A program made the translations under genes and the position numbers. From Acidovorax delafieldii (GTDB lineage: Bacteria; Pseudomonadota; Gammaproteobacteria; Burkholderiales; Burkholderiaceae_C): a stretch of 64,000 bases of DNA. The stretch spans positions 1,178,001 through 1,242,000 of the forward strand of contig NZ_VJWE01000011.1 of NCBI RefSeq assembly GCF_007993815.1, read 5' to 3'. Below are positions 8,979 through 18,391 of the stretch, in pieces. A model generated the notes under the pieces. That model was given only the letters and a program-made list of their open reading frames with translations. It made no database searches and was not told the DNA's origin. How positions within the stretch are numbered: position 1 is the stretch's first letter; each line of letters opens with the position of its first letter.

Positions 8979-10157
8979 TCAGTGCCCGCCACGCCCCACG
9001 GGCCGCAGCGGCCAGGTCAGCACCAGCCACAGAGCCGTGAGCGCCGTGGTCACGGCAAACAGGCCTGGAGCCCCAGCCCATTTCACCAGCGCGCCACCCA
9101 TCGCACCGCCCGCAAACAGGCCCAGAGACTGCAGGGTGTTGTAGCTGCCCAGCGCGGCGCCGCGTAGCTGGGCTGGCGCCATGCGCGACACCAGGCTGGG
9201 CTGGCTGGCCTCCAGCGCATTGAATCCGCAGAAAAAGACGAACAGCAAAGGCCCCAGCACCCACAGCGTGGCAGGCACACCGCTGGCCGCCAGCAGGCCC
9301 AGCCCCGCCTGCACCACCAGCACCAGGGCAATGGCTCCGAGCAGGGCTGCGCGCAGTCGGCCCGCACGCTCCAGCGCAAACAGCCCGCCCATGGCGGCAA
9401 ACGACAGCACCACGGCAGGCAGGTACACCTGCCAGTGGTGGTCTTTGGTGAGTCCTGCCTGTACCAGCATCGCGGGCACGGCCACCCACATGGACAGCTG
9501 TACGGTGTGCAGCACAAACACGCCGAGGTTCAGGCGCAGCAGGTCAGGGTGTCCCCACACATCGGCCAGGCGGCCCCGGGGGGCGTTCCGATGCAGCGCA
9601 GGCTCTGGCGGCACCCACCACACCACCACGGCCACACCGGCCAGAGCCAGCGCACAGGTCAGGCCAAACAGCCCCGCCAGGCCGATATGGGCAGCCAACA
9701 TCGGTGCCGCCACCAGCGCCACAGCAAACATCAGCCCGATGCTGCCGCCCACCAGCGCCATCGCCTTGGTGCGCACGCTGTCGCGTGTCTGGTCGGCCAG
9801 CAGCGCGGTCACGGCTGCCGACACAGCCCCTGCGCCCTGCAGCGCCCGGCCCAGCAGCAGTCCGGTCAGAGAATCCGCCAGCGCAGCCATCAGACTGCCG
9901 CCTGCGAAGACGAGCAGGCCGAGCACGATCACCCGCTTGCGCCCGAAGCGGTCGGAAGCGATGCCCAGCGGCAGCTGCAGGACTGCCTGCGTCAGGCCGT
10001 AGATACCCATGGCCAGACCCACCAGTGCAGGGTCGTCGCCACCGGGGTACTTGCGTGCCTCCAGGGCAAACACGGGCAGCACCAGGAACAGGCCCAGCAT
10101 GCGTAGCGCAAAAATGAGGGCCAGGCTTACGCTGGAGCGACGCTCCAGCGCGGTCAT
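8979..10157 (-). CDS. MFS transporter (YajR-like drug/proton antiporter family)
   Basis: A 392-residue inner-membrane transporter of the major facilitator superfamily with about 12 predicted helices. Motif A is visible in the loop between helices 2 and 3 (GIASDRFGRKRVIVLG), and the sixth helix is followed by the usual central cytoplasmic loop. The start at 10157 is at MTALERRSS, just before helix 1; the longer frame adds an unlikely Pro/Ser-rich piece. The substrate cannot be read from sequence. It lies between ssb and cysC/uvrA; from memory, MFS genes between ssb and uvrA are common in betaproteobacteria. A palindrome sits in its upstream region. Confidence 0.9.
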   Translation of the reverse strand: MTALERRSSVSLALIFALRMLGLFLVLPVFALEARKYPGGDDPALVGLAMGIYGLTQAVLQLPLGIASDRFGRKRVIVLGLLVFAGGSLMAALADSLTGLLLGRALQGAGAVSAAVTALLADQTRDSVRTKAMALVGGSIGLMFAVALVAAPMLAAHIGLAGLFGLTCALALAGVAVVVWWVPPEPALHRNAPRGRLADVWGHPDLLRLNLGVFVLHTVQLSMWVAVPAMLVQAGLTKDHHWQVYLPAVVLSFAAMGGLFALERAGRLRAALLGAIALVLVVQAGLGLLAASGVPATLWVLGPLLFVFFCGFNALEASQPSLVSRMAPAQLRGAALGSYNTLQSLGLFAGGAMGGALVKWAGAPGLFAVTTALTALWLVLTWPLRPVGRGGH

Positions 10158-10234
10158 TGCGGTGCCAAATGAAGGTGACGACAAGGGGGGCAGGGCAGCG
10201 CCCCGTAATGAAGAAGGAGATTCCGGCACGGTGG

Positions 10235-10248
10235 TGCCCTGTAGGGCA
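10235..10248. promoter_or_regulatory. Short palindrome upstream of the MFS gene
   Basis: TGCCCT-GT-AGGGCA is a perfect inverted repeat 78 bp before the MFS start. It could be an operator half-pair or a small leader hairpin; nothing else supports a function. Confidence 0.3.
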
Positions 10249-10351
10249 GATAAAGCGGGGATTTTCGCCCATGGCGCAGAAACCTGGATGCGACCTGGGC
10301 ACCAAGCCATCTCGCCAAGGCAGGGCGGACAGGCGTTGTCAACTCAAATAG

Positions 10352-10948
10352 TCACAGCAGACGGCAGATTTTTTGCACACATTCCTGCGGCGTGATCTGC
10401 GCTGTTGCCAGCACAAGCTCTGGCGCCAGCGGGGGTTCATAGGGCGAATCAATGCCCGTGAACTGGCGAAGTTGCCCCGCCCGCGCTTTGCGGTACAGGC
10501 CCTTTGGATCGCGCTCCTCGGCAACAGCCAAGGGTACGTCCACGAATATCTCAAGAAAGTCCCCTGGCGAAAACAAAGCCCGGGCGGTCTCGCGCTCAGC
10601 GCGGAAGGGTGAAATAAACGCCACCACCACAATCACGCCAGCTTCGACAAACAGGCGGGCTACATGAGCAATGCGCCGGATATTCTCTGCCCGGTCGGCG
10701 TCGGAGAACCCCAGATCCTGATTCAACCCTTGACGGATATTGTCTCCGTCAAGGATGTAGGTGCGCTTGCCCTGGTGATGGAGTTCTAGCTCCAGCGCAT
10801 TCGCGATGGTCGATTTTCCGGCACCCGATAGTCCGGTGAGCCACACGACCCGGCCCGCATGACCGCCTAGTTGCTCCCGTTCCGCGCGACTCACTGTGAG
10901 CACCTGTGAATGGAGATGAGGGGTGTGGGGGCTGGTCAGATGGGGCAT
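10352..10948 (-). CDS. cysC: Adenylyl-sulfate kinase
   Basis: A 198-residue kinase that phosphorylates adenosine 5'-phosphosulfate to PAPS. The Walker A loop GLSGAGKST comes after a short N-terminus, followed by [25 protein letters not shown] and DPKGLY, all family landmarks. I chose the ATG at 10948 because it gives the normal family length; ATGs at 10975 and 11029 are also in frame and no ribosome binding site decides among them. It stands alone, without cysD/cysN, between the MFS gene and uvrA. A lone CysC often serves sulfotransferase or capsule sulfation rather than bulk sulfate assimilation, but that is inference. Confidence 0.93.
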   Translation of the reverse strand: MPHLTSPHTPHLHSQVLTVSRAEREQLGGHAGRVVWLTGLSGAGKSTIANALELELHHQGKRTYILDGDNIRQGLNQDLGFSDADRAENIRRIAHVARLFVEAGVIVVVAFISPFRAERETARALFSPGDFLEIFVDVPLAVAEERDPKGLYRKARAGQLRQFTGIDSPYEPPLAPELVLATAQITPQECVQKICRLL

Positions 10949-11082
10949 TTTGGCGCTGGCGAAGATACTGGGCATGTAATGGTAATGGGGTGGCGGCACA
11001 GACGGTTTCACGCAGGCTTTGGTGAGCAAAGCTGTAGGGGTTGACCTATCATGGTCGGTTTCCCTGCTGTTTACTTCATTCC

Positions 11083-14000
11083 GTGACAGACTCTCACTCC
11101 CCCATTGATGCCCAAGCCGCCGACAGCGGCCTCTACCTCGCCCGCGCCCTGCGCGAGCAGCGCATCAGCATCCGGGGGGCGCGCACGCACAACCTCAAGA
11201 ACATCGACCTGGACATACCGCGCAATCAGCTGGTGGTGATCACCGGGCTGTCGGGCTCGGGCAAGTCCAGTCTGGCGTTCGACACGCTGTATGCCGAGGG
11301 CCAGCGGCGCTATGTGGAGAGCCTGTCTGCCTATGCTCGGCAGTTTCTGGGGCGGCTGGACAAGCCGGATGTGGACCTGATCGAAGGCCTGTCGCCCGCC
11401 ATCAGCATTGAGCAGAAGGCGACCAGCCACAACCCGCGCTCCACTGTGGGCACGGTGACCGAGATCCACGACTACCTGCGCCTGCTGTATGCCCGCGCTG
11501 GCACGCCGTTCTGCCCTGACCACGGTCTGCCGCTGGCCGCGCAGACGGTGAGCCAGATGGTGGACGCCGTGCTGGCGCTGCCTGAGGACACCAAGCTGAT
11601 GATCCTCGCGCCCGTGGCGCGCGAGAAAAAGGGCGAGTTCACCGAGCTGTTTGCGCAGATGCAGGCGCTGGGCTACATCCGCTTTCGCGTGGATGGGCAG
11701 ATCTACGAGCACGAGAACCTGCCGCCGCTCAAGAAGACCGAGAAGCACGACATTGACGTGGTGATCGACCGGGTGAAGGTGCGCGCTGACCTGCAGCAGC
11801 GCCTGGCCGAGAGCATTGAGGCGGCCCTGCGCGTGGGCGGCAACGAGGGCAATGGCCGCGTGCTGGCGCTGGAGATGGACACGGGCCAGGAGCACCTGTT
11901 CAGCAGCAAGTTTGCGTGTCCGGTGTGCAGCTACTCGCTGGCCGAGCTGGAGCCGCGCCTGTTCTCGTTCAACTCGCCGATGGGCGCCTGCCCGGCGTGC
12001 GACGGCATTGGCCAGCGCGAGGTGTTCGACCCGGCGCGTGTGGTGGCCTTCCCGTCCCTCAGCTTGGCCAGCGGGGCCATCAAGGGCTGGGACCGGCGCA
12101 ATGGCTACTACTTTGCGATGCTGGAGAGCCTGGCGCGGCACTACACCTTCGATATCGAGGCGCCGTTTGAGTCACTGCCCGCGCCGGTGCAGCACGCCAT
12201 CCTGCACGGCTCGGGCGATGAAGAAATCGCCTTCAGCTACATAATGGACAGCGGGGCCTCCAAGGGCAAGGTGCACACCAAAAAGCACCCGTTTGAAGGC
12301 ATCCTGCCCAACATGGCGCGCCGCTACCGCGAGACGGATTCGGTGGTGGTGCGCGAAGACCTGGCACGCTTTCGCAGCACCCAGCCCTGCCCCGAATGCC
12401 ACGGCGTTCGCCTGCGCCGCGAGGCCCGCCATGTGAAGGTGGGCGAAGGCACACAGGCCCGTGCCATCTACGAAGTGAGCCACGCCACGCTGAGCGACGC
12501 GCACGCGTGGTTCAGCGCCCTGCAGCTCACCGGCGCCAAGGCCGAGATCGCCGACAAGGTGGTGCGCGAGATCGCCACGCGCCTGCAGTTCCTGAACGAC
12601 GTGGGCCTGAGCTACCTGAGCCTGGACCGCAGCGCCGAGACCCTCTCCGGGGGCGAGGCGCAGCGCATTCGCCTGGCCTCCCAAATTGGATCGGGCCTGA
12701 CGGGCGTGATGTATGTGCTCGACGAGCCCAGCATCGGCCTGCACCAGCGCGACAACGACCGGTTGATTGCCACGCTGCAGCACCTGCGCGACATCGGCAA
12801 CAGCGTGATCGTGGTCGAACACGACGAAGACATGATGCGCGCCGCCGACCATGTGATCGACATGGGCCCCGGCGCGGGCGTGCACGGCGGGCGGGTGATG
12901 GCGCAGGGCTCGTACGACGAAGTGCGCGCCAATGCGCAGTCGCTCACGGGCCAGTACCTGTCGGGCACGCGCACCATTGCCGTGCCCCAGCGCCGCACGC
13001 CTTGGTTGCCGGTGCTGGACCAGCCTGCGCCCGTGGTGGAGGCCAAAGCCAAATCGCGCTTTCCGCAGACCGAGGCGAGCAAGCGCCGCGCCGAGCGCAT
13101 GGCCGAGCACCATGCGCGCCAGGGCGCCGTGCAGGCGCTGCGGGTGGTGGGTGCCACGGGCAACAATTTGAAGGGCGTGACGGTGGACTTCCCGGTGGGG
13201 CTGCTCACCTGCGTGACGGGCGTGTCGGGCTCGGGCAAAAGCACTTTGGTCAACGACACGCTCTATGCCGCCGTGGCGCGGCAGGTGCACCGTGCGCACG
13301 AAGAGCCGGCCGAGCACGAAGAGATCGTGGGCATCGAGTATTTCGACAAGGTCATCAACGTCGACCAGAGCCCCATTGGCCGCACGCCGCGCAGCAACCC
13401 GGCGACCTACACGGGCCTGTTTACCCCCATCCGCGAGCTGATGGCCGAGACCAACACCGCCAAGGAACGCGGCTACGGCCCGGGGCGCTTCAGCTTCAAC
13501 GTGTCGCAGTCATCGGGCGGCGGCCGCTGCGAGGCCTGCCAGGGCGACGGCGTGGTGAAGGTGGAGATGCACTTTCTGCCCGACGTGTACGTGCCCTGCG
13601 ACATCTGCCACGGCCAGCGCTACAACCGCGAGACGCTGGAAGTGCTGTGGAAGGGCAAGAACATCGCCCAGATCCTGGAACTGACGGTGGAAGACGCTGC
13701 GGCGTACTTCAAGGACGTGCCCACCATCGCACGCAAGCTGCAGACGCTGCTGGATGTGGGCTTGAGCTATATCCGCCTGGGCCAGGCCGCCACCACGCTC
13801 TCGGGCGGCGAGGCGCAGCGGGTGAAGCTGGCGCAGGAGCTGAGCAAGCGCGACACCGGCCGCACGCTCTACATCCTGGACGAGCCCACCACCGGCCTGC
13901 ACTTTGCCGACATCGACCTGCTGCTCAAGGTGCTGCACCAGTTGCGCGACGCGGGCAACACCATCGTCATCATCGAGCACAACCTGGACGTGATCAAAAC

Positions 14001-14148
14001 CGCCGACTGGCTCATCGACATGGGGCCCGAGGGCGGTGCCGGCGGCGGCACCGTGGTGGGCGTGGGCACGCCCGAGGAGCTGGCGGCCAACCCGGCCAGC
14101 CATACGGGGCGGTATCTGGCGCCTTACTTGAAAAAATCGCCCGCCTGA
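11083..14148 (+). CDS. uvrA: Excinuclease ABC subunit A
   Basis: The 1021-residue damage sensor of nucleotide excision repair, which works as a dimer with UvrB. Both ABC modules are complete: Walker [10 protein letters not shown] near the N-terminus and GVSGSGKST in the second half, each followed by an LSGGEAQR signature and a DEPS or DEPT Walker B. The two zinc sites are visible (CPVC...CPAC and CEAC...CDIC). The start is uncertain: I take the GTG at 11083, which gives MTDSHSP; a TTG at 11041 is also in frame. The spacer between the two ABC halves has a Lys/Arg-rich stretch (about residues 657-695). It is divergent from cysC and ends 13 bp before the convergent DUF1439 gene. Confidence 0.97.
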   Translation: MTDSHSPIDAQAADSGLYLARALREQRISIRGARTHNLKNIDLDIPRNQLVVITGLSGSGKSSLAFDTLYAEGQRRYVESLSAYARQFLGRLDKPDVDLIEGLSPAISIEQKATSHNPRSTVGTVTEIHDYLRLLYARAGTPFCPDHGLPLAAQTVSQMVDAVLALPEDTKLMILAPVAREKKGEFTELFAQMQALGYIRFRVDGQIYEHENLPPLKKTEKHDIDVVIDRVKVRADLQQRLAESIEAALRVGGNEGNGRVLALEMDTGQEHLFSSKFACPVCSYSLAELEPRLFSFNSPMGACPACDGIGQREVFDPARVVAFPSLSLASGAIKGWDRRNGYYFAMLESLARHYTFDIEAPFESLPAPVQHAILHGSGDEEIAFSYIMDSGASKGKVHTKKHPFEGILPNMARRYRETDSVVVREDLARFRSTQPCPECHGVRLRREARHVKVGEGTQARAIYEVSHATLSDAHAWFSALQLTGAKAEIADKVVREIATRLQFLNDVGLSYLSLDRSAETLSGGEAQRIRLASQIGSGLTGVMYVLDEPSIGLHQRDNDRLIATLQHLRDIGNSVIVVEHDEDMMRAADHVIDMGPGAGVHGGRVMAQGSYDEVRANAQSLTGQYLSGTRTIAVPQRRTPWLPVLDQPAPVVEAKAKSRFPQTEASKRRAERMAEHHARQGAVQALRVVGATGNNLKGVTVDFPVGLLTCVTGVSGSGKSTLVNDTLYAAVARQVHRAHEEPAEHEEIVGIEYFDKVINVDQSPIGRTPRSNPATYTGLFTPIRELMAETNTAKERGYGPGRFSFNVSQSSGGGRCEACQGDGVVKVEMHFLPDVYVPCDICHGQRYNRETLEVLWKGKNIAQILELTVEDAAAYFKDVPTIARKLQTLLDVGLSYIRLGQAATTLSGGEAQRVKLAQELSKRDTGRTLYILDEPTTGLHFADIDLLLKVLHQLRDAGNTIVIIEHNLDVIKTADWLIDMGPEGGAGGGTVVGVGTPEELAANPASHTGRYLAPYLKKSPA

Positions 14149-14161
14149 GCCCTGTTGCCCG

Positions 14162-14734
14162 TCAGGGCGTCTTGCTCATAAACGCCACGGTCAGCCCCTT
14201 GGCCGTCACGGTGATGGGTCCTGGCTGCAGGCCCAGGCCGTCAAACACCGCCGTGTCTTGCGGGCGCAGTTGGTGCAAAGTGACCTCGCGCAGCGACTGT
14301 TCGGCCAGCAGCGGGCCGTAGGCATTGAGCAGTTCGGTCACCGCCGGGCGCAGGCTGGGAAACTCCATGCGCCCCAGCTGGATCTGGTGGGCGCGCAGCG
14401 TGCGGTCGCTGGCCTCGTAGCGCAGCGCAAACTCCACCTCCAGGCTGCCCTGGTGGCTGCGCCGCAGCGCCGGGCCGGCCACATCCAGCGCCATGGCTGC
14501 GCCCAGCCGGTTCACTTCGGGCAGCAGGCGCAGGTGGGGCGCCTGCACGCTCAGGTTGAACAGGCCTTGTACCGGCACGTTGCGCGGAAACTTGGGGTCC
14601 ACCATGGCCTGCAGTTGGGCCAGGGGCACGGTGTAGCTGGGCTGTGCCAGCGCGCCCCGCGCCACCAGCAGCACCGCGCCGCCCAGAGCGAGGCCCCGGG
14701 TGGCGTGGGTCAGGAATCGTCGGCGATGCAGCAT
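14162..14734 (-). CDS. DUF1439 family exported protein
   Basis: A 190-residue exported protein. The N-terminus has an RRRFL twin-arginine-like motif and a hydrophobic stretch ending near ALAQ (residues about 5-31). The rest resembles DUF1439 (YceB-like) proteins, with the PxxxLQAMVDPKFP start and paired beta strands; these form a lipid-binding-like tubular fold in known structures, function unknown. There is no lipobox, so it is likely soluble periplasmic. GGAAAG precedes the ATG at 14734. It converges tightly on uvrA. Confidence 0.75.
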   Translation of the reverse strand: MLHRRRFLTHATRGLALGGAVLLVARGALAQPSYTVPLAQLQAMVDPKFPRNVPVQGLFNLSVQAPHLRLLPEVNRLGAAMALDVAGPALRRSHQGSLEVEFALRYEASDRTLRAHQIQLGRMEFPSLRPAVTELLNAYGPLLAEQSLREVTLHQLRPQDTAVFDGLGLQPGPITVTAKGLTVAFMSKTP

Positions 14735-14819
14735 GGGTGCTTTCCGTCAAAACCGTTGTGACACCGCGGTAGCAAAAAGGTGCCCAAGGCTTGCTGCAGG
14801 CGTTGTTACCAGAAGTTTG

Positions 14820-14880
14820 TGGATTTTGGGGCGATAGCGCTAGTGCTATATGCCTTGGGTGCTATCAAAATAGTTGCATT
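14820..14880 (+). repeat. Dispersed repeat, copy 2
   Basis: Reads ATAGCGCTAGTGCTAT, CCTTGGGTGCTATCAAAATA. Its reverse complement aligns with copy 5 inside topB, sharing ATAGCA, CCAAGGCA, CACTAGCGCT and CGCC at matching spacing. It lies between the DUF1439 gene and a small zinc-ribbon gene. Confidence 0.7.
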
Positions 14881-14901
14881 TACACGTGGGCTGAGGGATG
14901 G

Positions 14902-14926
14902 CGGTGGCGGGGCTCGGCCGCCACCG
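14902..14926 (-). terminator. GC-rich hairpin downstream of zinc-ribbon gene
   Basis: A perfect 9-bp stem (CGGTGGCGG / CCGCCACCG) with a 7-base loop, 18 bp after the stop of the leftward zinc-ribbon gene. There is no T-run, so it may be a weak terminator or only a 3' stabilising hairpin. Confidence 0.4.
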
Positions 14927-14944
14927 GTGTGACCTGCGCCGCGC

Positions 14945-15196
14945 TCAGCGCCCCACGACCGACCAGCCCGCCCGCTGGTTGTTCTTGTCGTTCTCGTACT
15001 CCCACGCGGTGCCGCAGCGGTCGCACACGTAGCGGGTGATGGTGACGGTGCCGTCCTCACGGTCTTCCTTGCGGTTGCCGCGCTGCACCAGCTCGGCATG
15101 GCCCGGCGCCTTGCGCCAGTTGCGCTGAATGCCCTGGCAGGGCTCGCACAGGGCCATGGGTTTGAGTTCGTTCTGTCGGGCCAGGTCTTTGGTCAT
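14945..15196 (-). CDS. Small zinc-ribbon protein, unknown function
   Basis: An 83-residue protein. Two Cys pairs are visible: CEPC at about residues 17-20 and CDRC near 58-61, the latter in YVCDRCGTAWEYE, a typical zinc-ribbon knuckle. The two pairs are spaced so that one Zn ion could be held. The rest is charged and polar, with many Lys, Arg and Asn. No signal peptide or membrane segment. Good coding character and a conserved-looking pattern, but I do not recognise a named family. It is flanked by two copies of the dispersed repeat, one on each side. Confidence 0.7.
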   Translation of the reverse strand: MTKDLARQNELKPMALCEPCQGIQRNWRKAPGHAELVQRGNRKEDREDGTVTITRYVCDRCGTAWEYENDKNNQRAGWSVVGR

Positions 15197-15290
15197 GGGG
15201 TGGCAGCCGTTGTGGCTGGTATGTGGGTGGGTTTGTGTGTGCGGGGCGGCTACTGTAAGGCACCCGCAGGTGCAGGGGCACAGCGCTGTG

Positions 15291-15355
15291 GTTTCATTTC
15301 AAGCCAAATTGACCTCTGGCGCTTGATTGATAAGCGCAACCAGCTATCAAATCAG
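15291..15355 (+). repeat. Dispersed repeat, copy 3
   Basis: Reads AAGCCAAATTGACCTCTGGC, GCTTGATTGATAAGCGC, CAGCTATCAAAT. The inner GCGCTTGATTGATAAGCGC can form a hairpin, and the outer AGCTATCAAA matches the end of copies 2 and 6. It overlaps the last bases of the GNAT gene stop region. Confidence 0.7.
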
Positions 15356-15852
15356 GACTGATCCCTCAGGCGGGCCGCCAAGGCCTTGGCCATGCGCGCG
15401 TTGTGCAGCACCACGCCCGCACGCTCCACCTGCTGGCGCGCTTCCACCACGAAGCCCTGGGCGGCAAAAAAGGACTCGGCGCTCAGGCTGACGTGTGCGT
15501 GCAACTGGGTGATGCCGCGCTGCGCCGCTTGCGCGTGAATGTGCGCCATCAGCGCCCGGGCCACGCCCTGTCGTGCGAACGCCGGGGCCACAAAGAACAT
15601 GTCGATATAGCCGTTGGCCTGCAGGTCGGCAAACCCGGCGATGGCTCCACCTTCCTGTGCCTGCGCGATGAAGGGCTGGTTGGCACGCATGCGCTCTGCC
15701 CACTGTGGGGCGTCATGGTGCAGTGGAGCCCAGGCGGCGAGTTGTTCGGCGGTGTAGTTCTTGCAACCCAACCCATGCACCGAGGCATGGAAAACTGCGC
15801 GCAATGCAGGTTCGTCGCCGGGGCGGAAGTTACGGATGTGGACGGACAGCAT
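15352..15852 (-). CDS. GNAT family N-acetyltransferase
   Basis: A 166-residue acetyltransferase of the GNAT superfamily. The N-terminus MLSVHIRNFRPGDEPALRAV, the substrate strand GFADLQANGYIDMFFVAP, and the acetyl-CoA loop FARQGVARALM (a Q/R-x-x-G-x-A type motif) are in the usual order, followed by SLSAESFFAAQGF. It resembles the YafP/ElaA-type group with unknown substrate. The ATG at 15852 begins exactly at the first conserved strand; a longer frame is not domain-like. Leftward, just after a RIO1-like kinase gene. Confidence 0.9.
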   Translation of the reverse strand: MLSVHIRNFRPGDEPALRAVFHASVHGLGCKNYTAEQLAAWAPLHHDAPQWAERMRANQPFIAQAQEGGAIAGFADLQANGYIDMFFVAPAFARQGVARALMAHIHAQAAQRGITQLHAHVSLSAESFFAAQGFVVEARQQVERAGVVLHNARMAKALAARLRDQS

Positions 15853-15916
15853 GGCGGGCAAGCGGCTCAGAAAAAGGCTGCGATGGTGCCACAGCCCTGC
15901 GCGGATGGGGAAGACG

Positions 15917-16795
15917 TCAGCCCGCCGCCATGCGCAGCCTGCGCGCTGCATCTTCGTCGCGCGCGTCGTCAATCTCGCGCAGCACGGCCTGCATGTCCAC
16001 ATCGGCATGCGTGGGCGCATAGATGCCGGTGAGCGGCGTCTCGTTGCTCAGCAGCCCGCTCTGGTACAGGCTCCAGATTTCGGGGCCGTATTGGGTGGTG
16101 CGCAGCTCGGGGGCAAACTGGCCGAAGAAGTCGCGCAGGTTGGCCACGTCGCGCAGCAGCATGCGCTGGGCGTGGTTGTTGCCCGCAGCGTCCACGGCCT
16201 GGGGCAGGTCGATGATGACGGGGCCGTCGTGGCCCACCTCTTCACCTTCTGTGCCCGGCAGGTGGGCCAGCAGGATGTTGAACTCCGACAAGTCCCCATG
16301 CACCACGCCCGCACACAGCATGCGCACCACCTCGGCCACCAGCGTGGCGTGGTGGGTGCGCGCGTCTTCGGGGGTGAAGCTCACATCGTTCAGGCGCGGG
16401 GCCGCATCGCCGTGGGCATCGGTCACCAGCTCCATCAGCAGCACGCCGTCGTGAAAGTTGTAGGGCTGCGGCACACGCACGCCGGCGGCGGCCAGGCGAT
16501 AGAGCGCATCGACCTCGGCGCTTTGCCAGGCGGCCTCTTGCTCTTGCCGGCCAAATTTGCTGCCTTTGGCCATGGCACGGGCCGAGCGCGAGTTCTTGAC
16601 CTTGCGGTTCTCGGTGTAATCCACGGCTTGGCGAAAGCTGCGGTTGTTCGCTTCTTTGTAGATCTTGGCGCAGCGGGTTTCGTCACCGCAGCGCACCACG
16701 TAGACCATGGCCTCCTTGCCGCTCATGAGTTGCCGGACCACGGTGTCGATCAGGCCTTCCTCAATGAGGGACTGCAGGCGGGGGGGAGCTTTCAT
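15917..16795 (-). CDS. RIO1-family protein kinase
   Basis: A 292-residue protein with the RIO1 kinase fold. Visible in order: SGKEAMVYVV (residues 25-34, the flexible ATP-binding loop), the ATP-binding Lys44 in CAKIYKE, the catalytic loop HGDLSEFN (166-173) and the metal-binding IIDLPQA (Asp196). These are the RIO1 signatures rather than those of ordinary Ser/Thr kinases, which here would read HRD and DFG. In archaea and eukaryotes RIO kinases act in ribosome maturation; bacterial members are poorly studied. The start at 16795 lies at MKAPPRLQSL; the longer frame is Cys-rich and unlikely. It lies between the GNAT gene and a DTW-domain RNA-modifying enzyme, all leftward. Confidence 0.9.
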   Translation of the reverse strand: MKAPPRLQSLIEEGLIDTVVRQLMSGKEAMVYVVRCGDETRCAKIYKEANNRSFRQAVDYTENRKVKNSRSARAMAKGSKFGRQEQEAAWQSAEVDALYRLAAAGVRVPQPYNFHDGVLLMELVTDAHGDAAPRLNDVSFTPEDARTHHATLVAEVVRMLCAGVVHGDLSEFNILLAHLPGTEGEEVGHDGPVIIDLPQAVDAAGNNHAQRMLLRDVANLRDFFGQFAPELRTTQYGPEIWSLYQSGLLSNETPLTGIYAPTHADVDMQAVLREIDDARDEDAARRLRMAAG

Positions 16796-16856
16796 CGGTG
16801 CATTTTGCCCGTGTCGCGCAATCCCCCGGCGGACCGTGTGCCAAAGTGCGTTTTGC

Positions 16857-17651
16857 TCAGCCCGTGCTGCACACACCGCGCAGCCGCAGGTGCGTGGCAT
16901 CGTCCGCAGCCACCGGCAACTGGTGCTTGGCCTGCAGGTAGTGGTGGGTGAACACGTCCAGGTATGCCTCCAGCGCCTGTGCGGCCTGCAGCTCGCCCGC
17001 CAGTTCCAGGCACAGCGCGCCGACCTCGGACGTACAGAAGTGGTCCATGCGGGTGGATCGGCGCAGGTGGTAGCGCGAGAGCTGCTCGGGCTGCAGGCTC
17101 AGCACGGGCAGGTGGTTGAGGTAGGGGCTCTTGCGGAACATCTTGCGCGCCTCGGGCCAGGTGGCGTCGAGCAGCACGAAAAGCGGGCGTTTGCCCTCGG
17201 CCTGGGCCACCTGCGTGACCACGCGCTCGGGCGCCACGAACTCGCCGGGGAACACCACATACGGCTGCCACTGCGGGTCGGCCAGCAGCGCCAGCAGGTC
17301 GGGGTGCACTTCGGTGCGCGCCCAGCCAAACGCATAGGTGTCGGCCACCACATCGGCGATCAGCCAGCCGGTGTTGCTGGGCTTGAGGGGCTCGATGTCC
17401 GCCATCAGCAGGCACATGCCTGCGCGCGTGGGCAGCACGGGCCGCAGCGCGCAGATGCAGTGGCTGGGCACCAGGCGGCAGCCCGCACAGCGTTCGCCCT
17501 TGGGGCCGCCCCGGGCCAGAAAGGGCTTGGCACTGCGGGCCAGGCGCTCGGCGCGCAGGCGTGCCACCGCATGCGGTGGGACAGGTGGTGTGACGGACGG
17601 CGTGTCGGTGGTGGCCACGTCAGTCGCCGAGGGGGCTGCGGGCTGTGTCAC
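16857..17651 (-). CDS. tapT: DTW domain tRNA-uridine aminocarboxypropyltransferase
   Basis: A 264-residue enzyme of the DTW family (TapT/YfiP group), which transfers the aminocarboxypropyl group of SAM to a uridine in tRNA (acp3U). The Cys cluster CAGCRLVPSHCIC, the name-giving motif in LDATWPEARKM, and DHFCTSEVGALCLEL are all present. The start is a GTG at 17651 whose last two bases form part of the upstream methyltransferase stop (GTGA), so translation is probably coupled; upstream in-frame starts would overlap that gene. The first 40 residues are Thr/Ser/Pro-rich and look disordered. It is the middle member of a leftward RNA-linked set. Confidence 0.88.
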   Translation of the reverse strand: MTQPAAPSATDVATTDTPSVTPPVPPHAVARLRAERLARSAKPFLARGGPKGERCAGCRLVPSHCICALRPVLPTRAGMCLLMADIEPLKPSNTGWLIADVVADTYAFGWARTEVHPDLLALLADPQWQPYVVFPGEFVAPERVVTQVAQAEGKRPLFVLLDATWPEARKMFRKSPYLNHLPVLSLQPEQLSRYHLRRSTRMDHFCTSEVGALCLELAGELQAAQALEAYLDVFTHHYLQAKHQLPVAADDATHLRLRGVCSTG

Positions 17652-18268
17652 CGGCCGCTCGCACGTTCCAGCGCAAACAGCGGCAGCTCTGCCAGCGGGC
17701 TCAGCCACACGCCACCACCCAGCTCGGTAAAGCCCTCGCCCAGCGTGCGGCGGTACAGCTGTGCGGGGTGGCGGAACATGCGCGGGTCGGTCACTTGCTC
17801 GTCCACCACATCCTGCTCCCAGTCCTCGCGCGCGACGGCCTCCACATACAGGGCGCCCCGGCTCAGGCGCGCCAGGTTGCGCATGGCCTTTTGCACGTCC
17901 GCCTCGCTCAGGTAGGGCAGCACGCCCTGGCAGATCACCAGGTCATACGGCGTGCGGGCCTTGTAGTCCACCACCGAGCCGCGCTCCCACCCAAACCGCT
18001 GGCACAGGTATTCGCTGAACTCCACGCCGTGGAACTGCGCCTGCGGAAAATGCCGTGCGATCACATCGCGCCACAGGCCAATGCCGCAGCCCACATCCAG
18101 CACCCGCCACACGGGCACGCGCAGGTACTGCAGGTAGCTGCACACAAACGCGCCCAGGCGCTCGGTGTGCGCCGGGTCCACCACGCTGGTCTTCTTGTCG
18201 AAGTAAAAGCGCTGGTAGTACGCCTCGTCAAAAATGGCCGCGTCTGCGCTGCCGGTCACTGGTTTCAC
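17648..18268 (-). CDS. Class I SAM-dependent methyltransferase
   Basis: A 206-residue methyltransferase with a Rossmann fold. Motif I VLDVGCGIGLWRDVI is clear, followed by FHGVEFSEYL (motif II acid) and LVICQGVLPYL (motif IV region). I chose a GTG at 18268 because AAGGAAG lies 8 bp upstream on the minus strand; the longer frame has no domain. The substrate is unknown. It overlaps the DTW gene by four bases, which suggests the two act together, possibly both on RNA. Upstream, the divergent TPR/winged-helix gene begins at 18392. Confidence 0.88.
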   Translation of the reverse strand: MKPVTGSADAAIFDEAYYQRFYFDKKTSVVDPAHTERLGAFVCSYLQYLRVPVWRVLDVGCGIGLWRDVIARHFPQAQFHGVEFSEYLCQRFGWERGSVVDYKARTPYDLVICQGVLPYLSEADVQKAMRNLARLSRGALYVEAVAREDWEQDVVDEQVTDPRMFRHPAQLYRRTLGEGFTELGGGVWLSPLAELPLFALERASGR

Positions 18269-18391
18269 TGCTGCTTCCTTTTGCCAAGAACCGTCGCAGG
18301 GGTGGCCGCACGATGGCGATTCGAGGTGGCTGTTCGAGGCGGCGAGTATCGCCCACGGGAGTGGGGGCCTCTGGCGGTGTAGTCTGCGGCC

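Noticed and set aside
12172-13317. 381-codon frame antisense to uvrA
   Set aside because: Shadow of a clear gene; no domain pattern.
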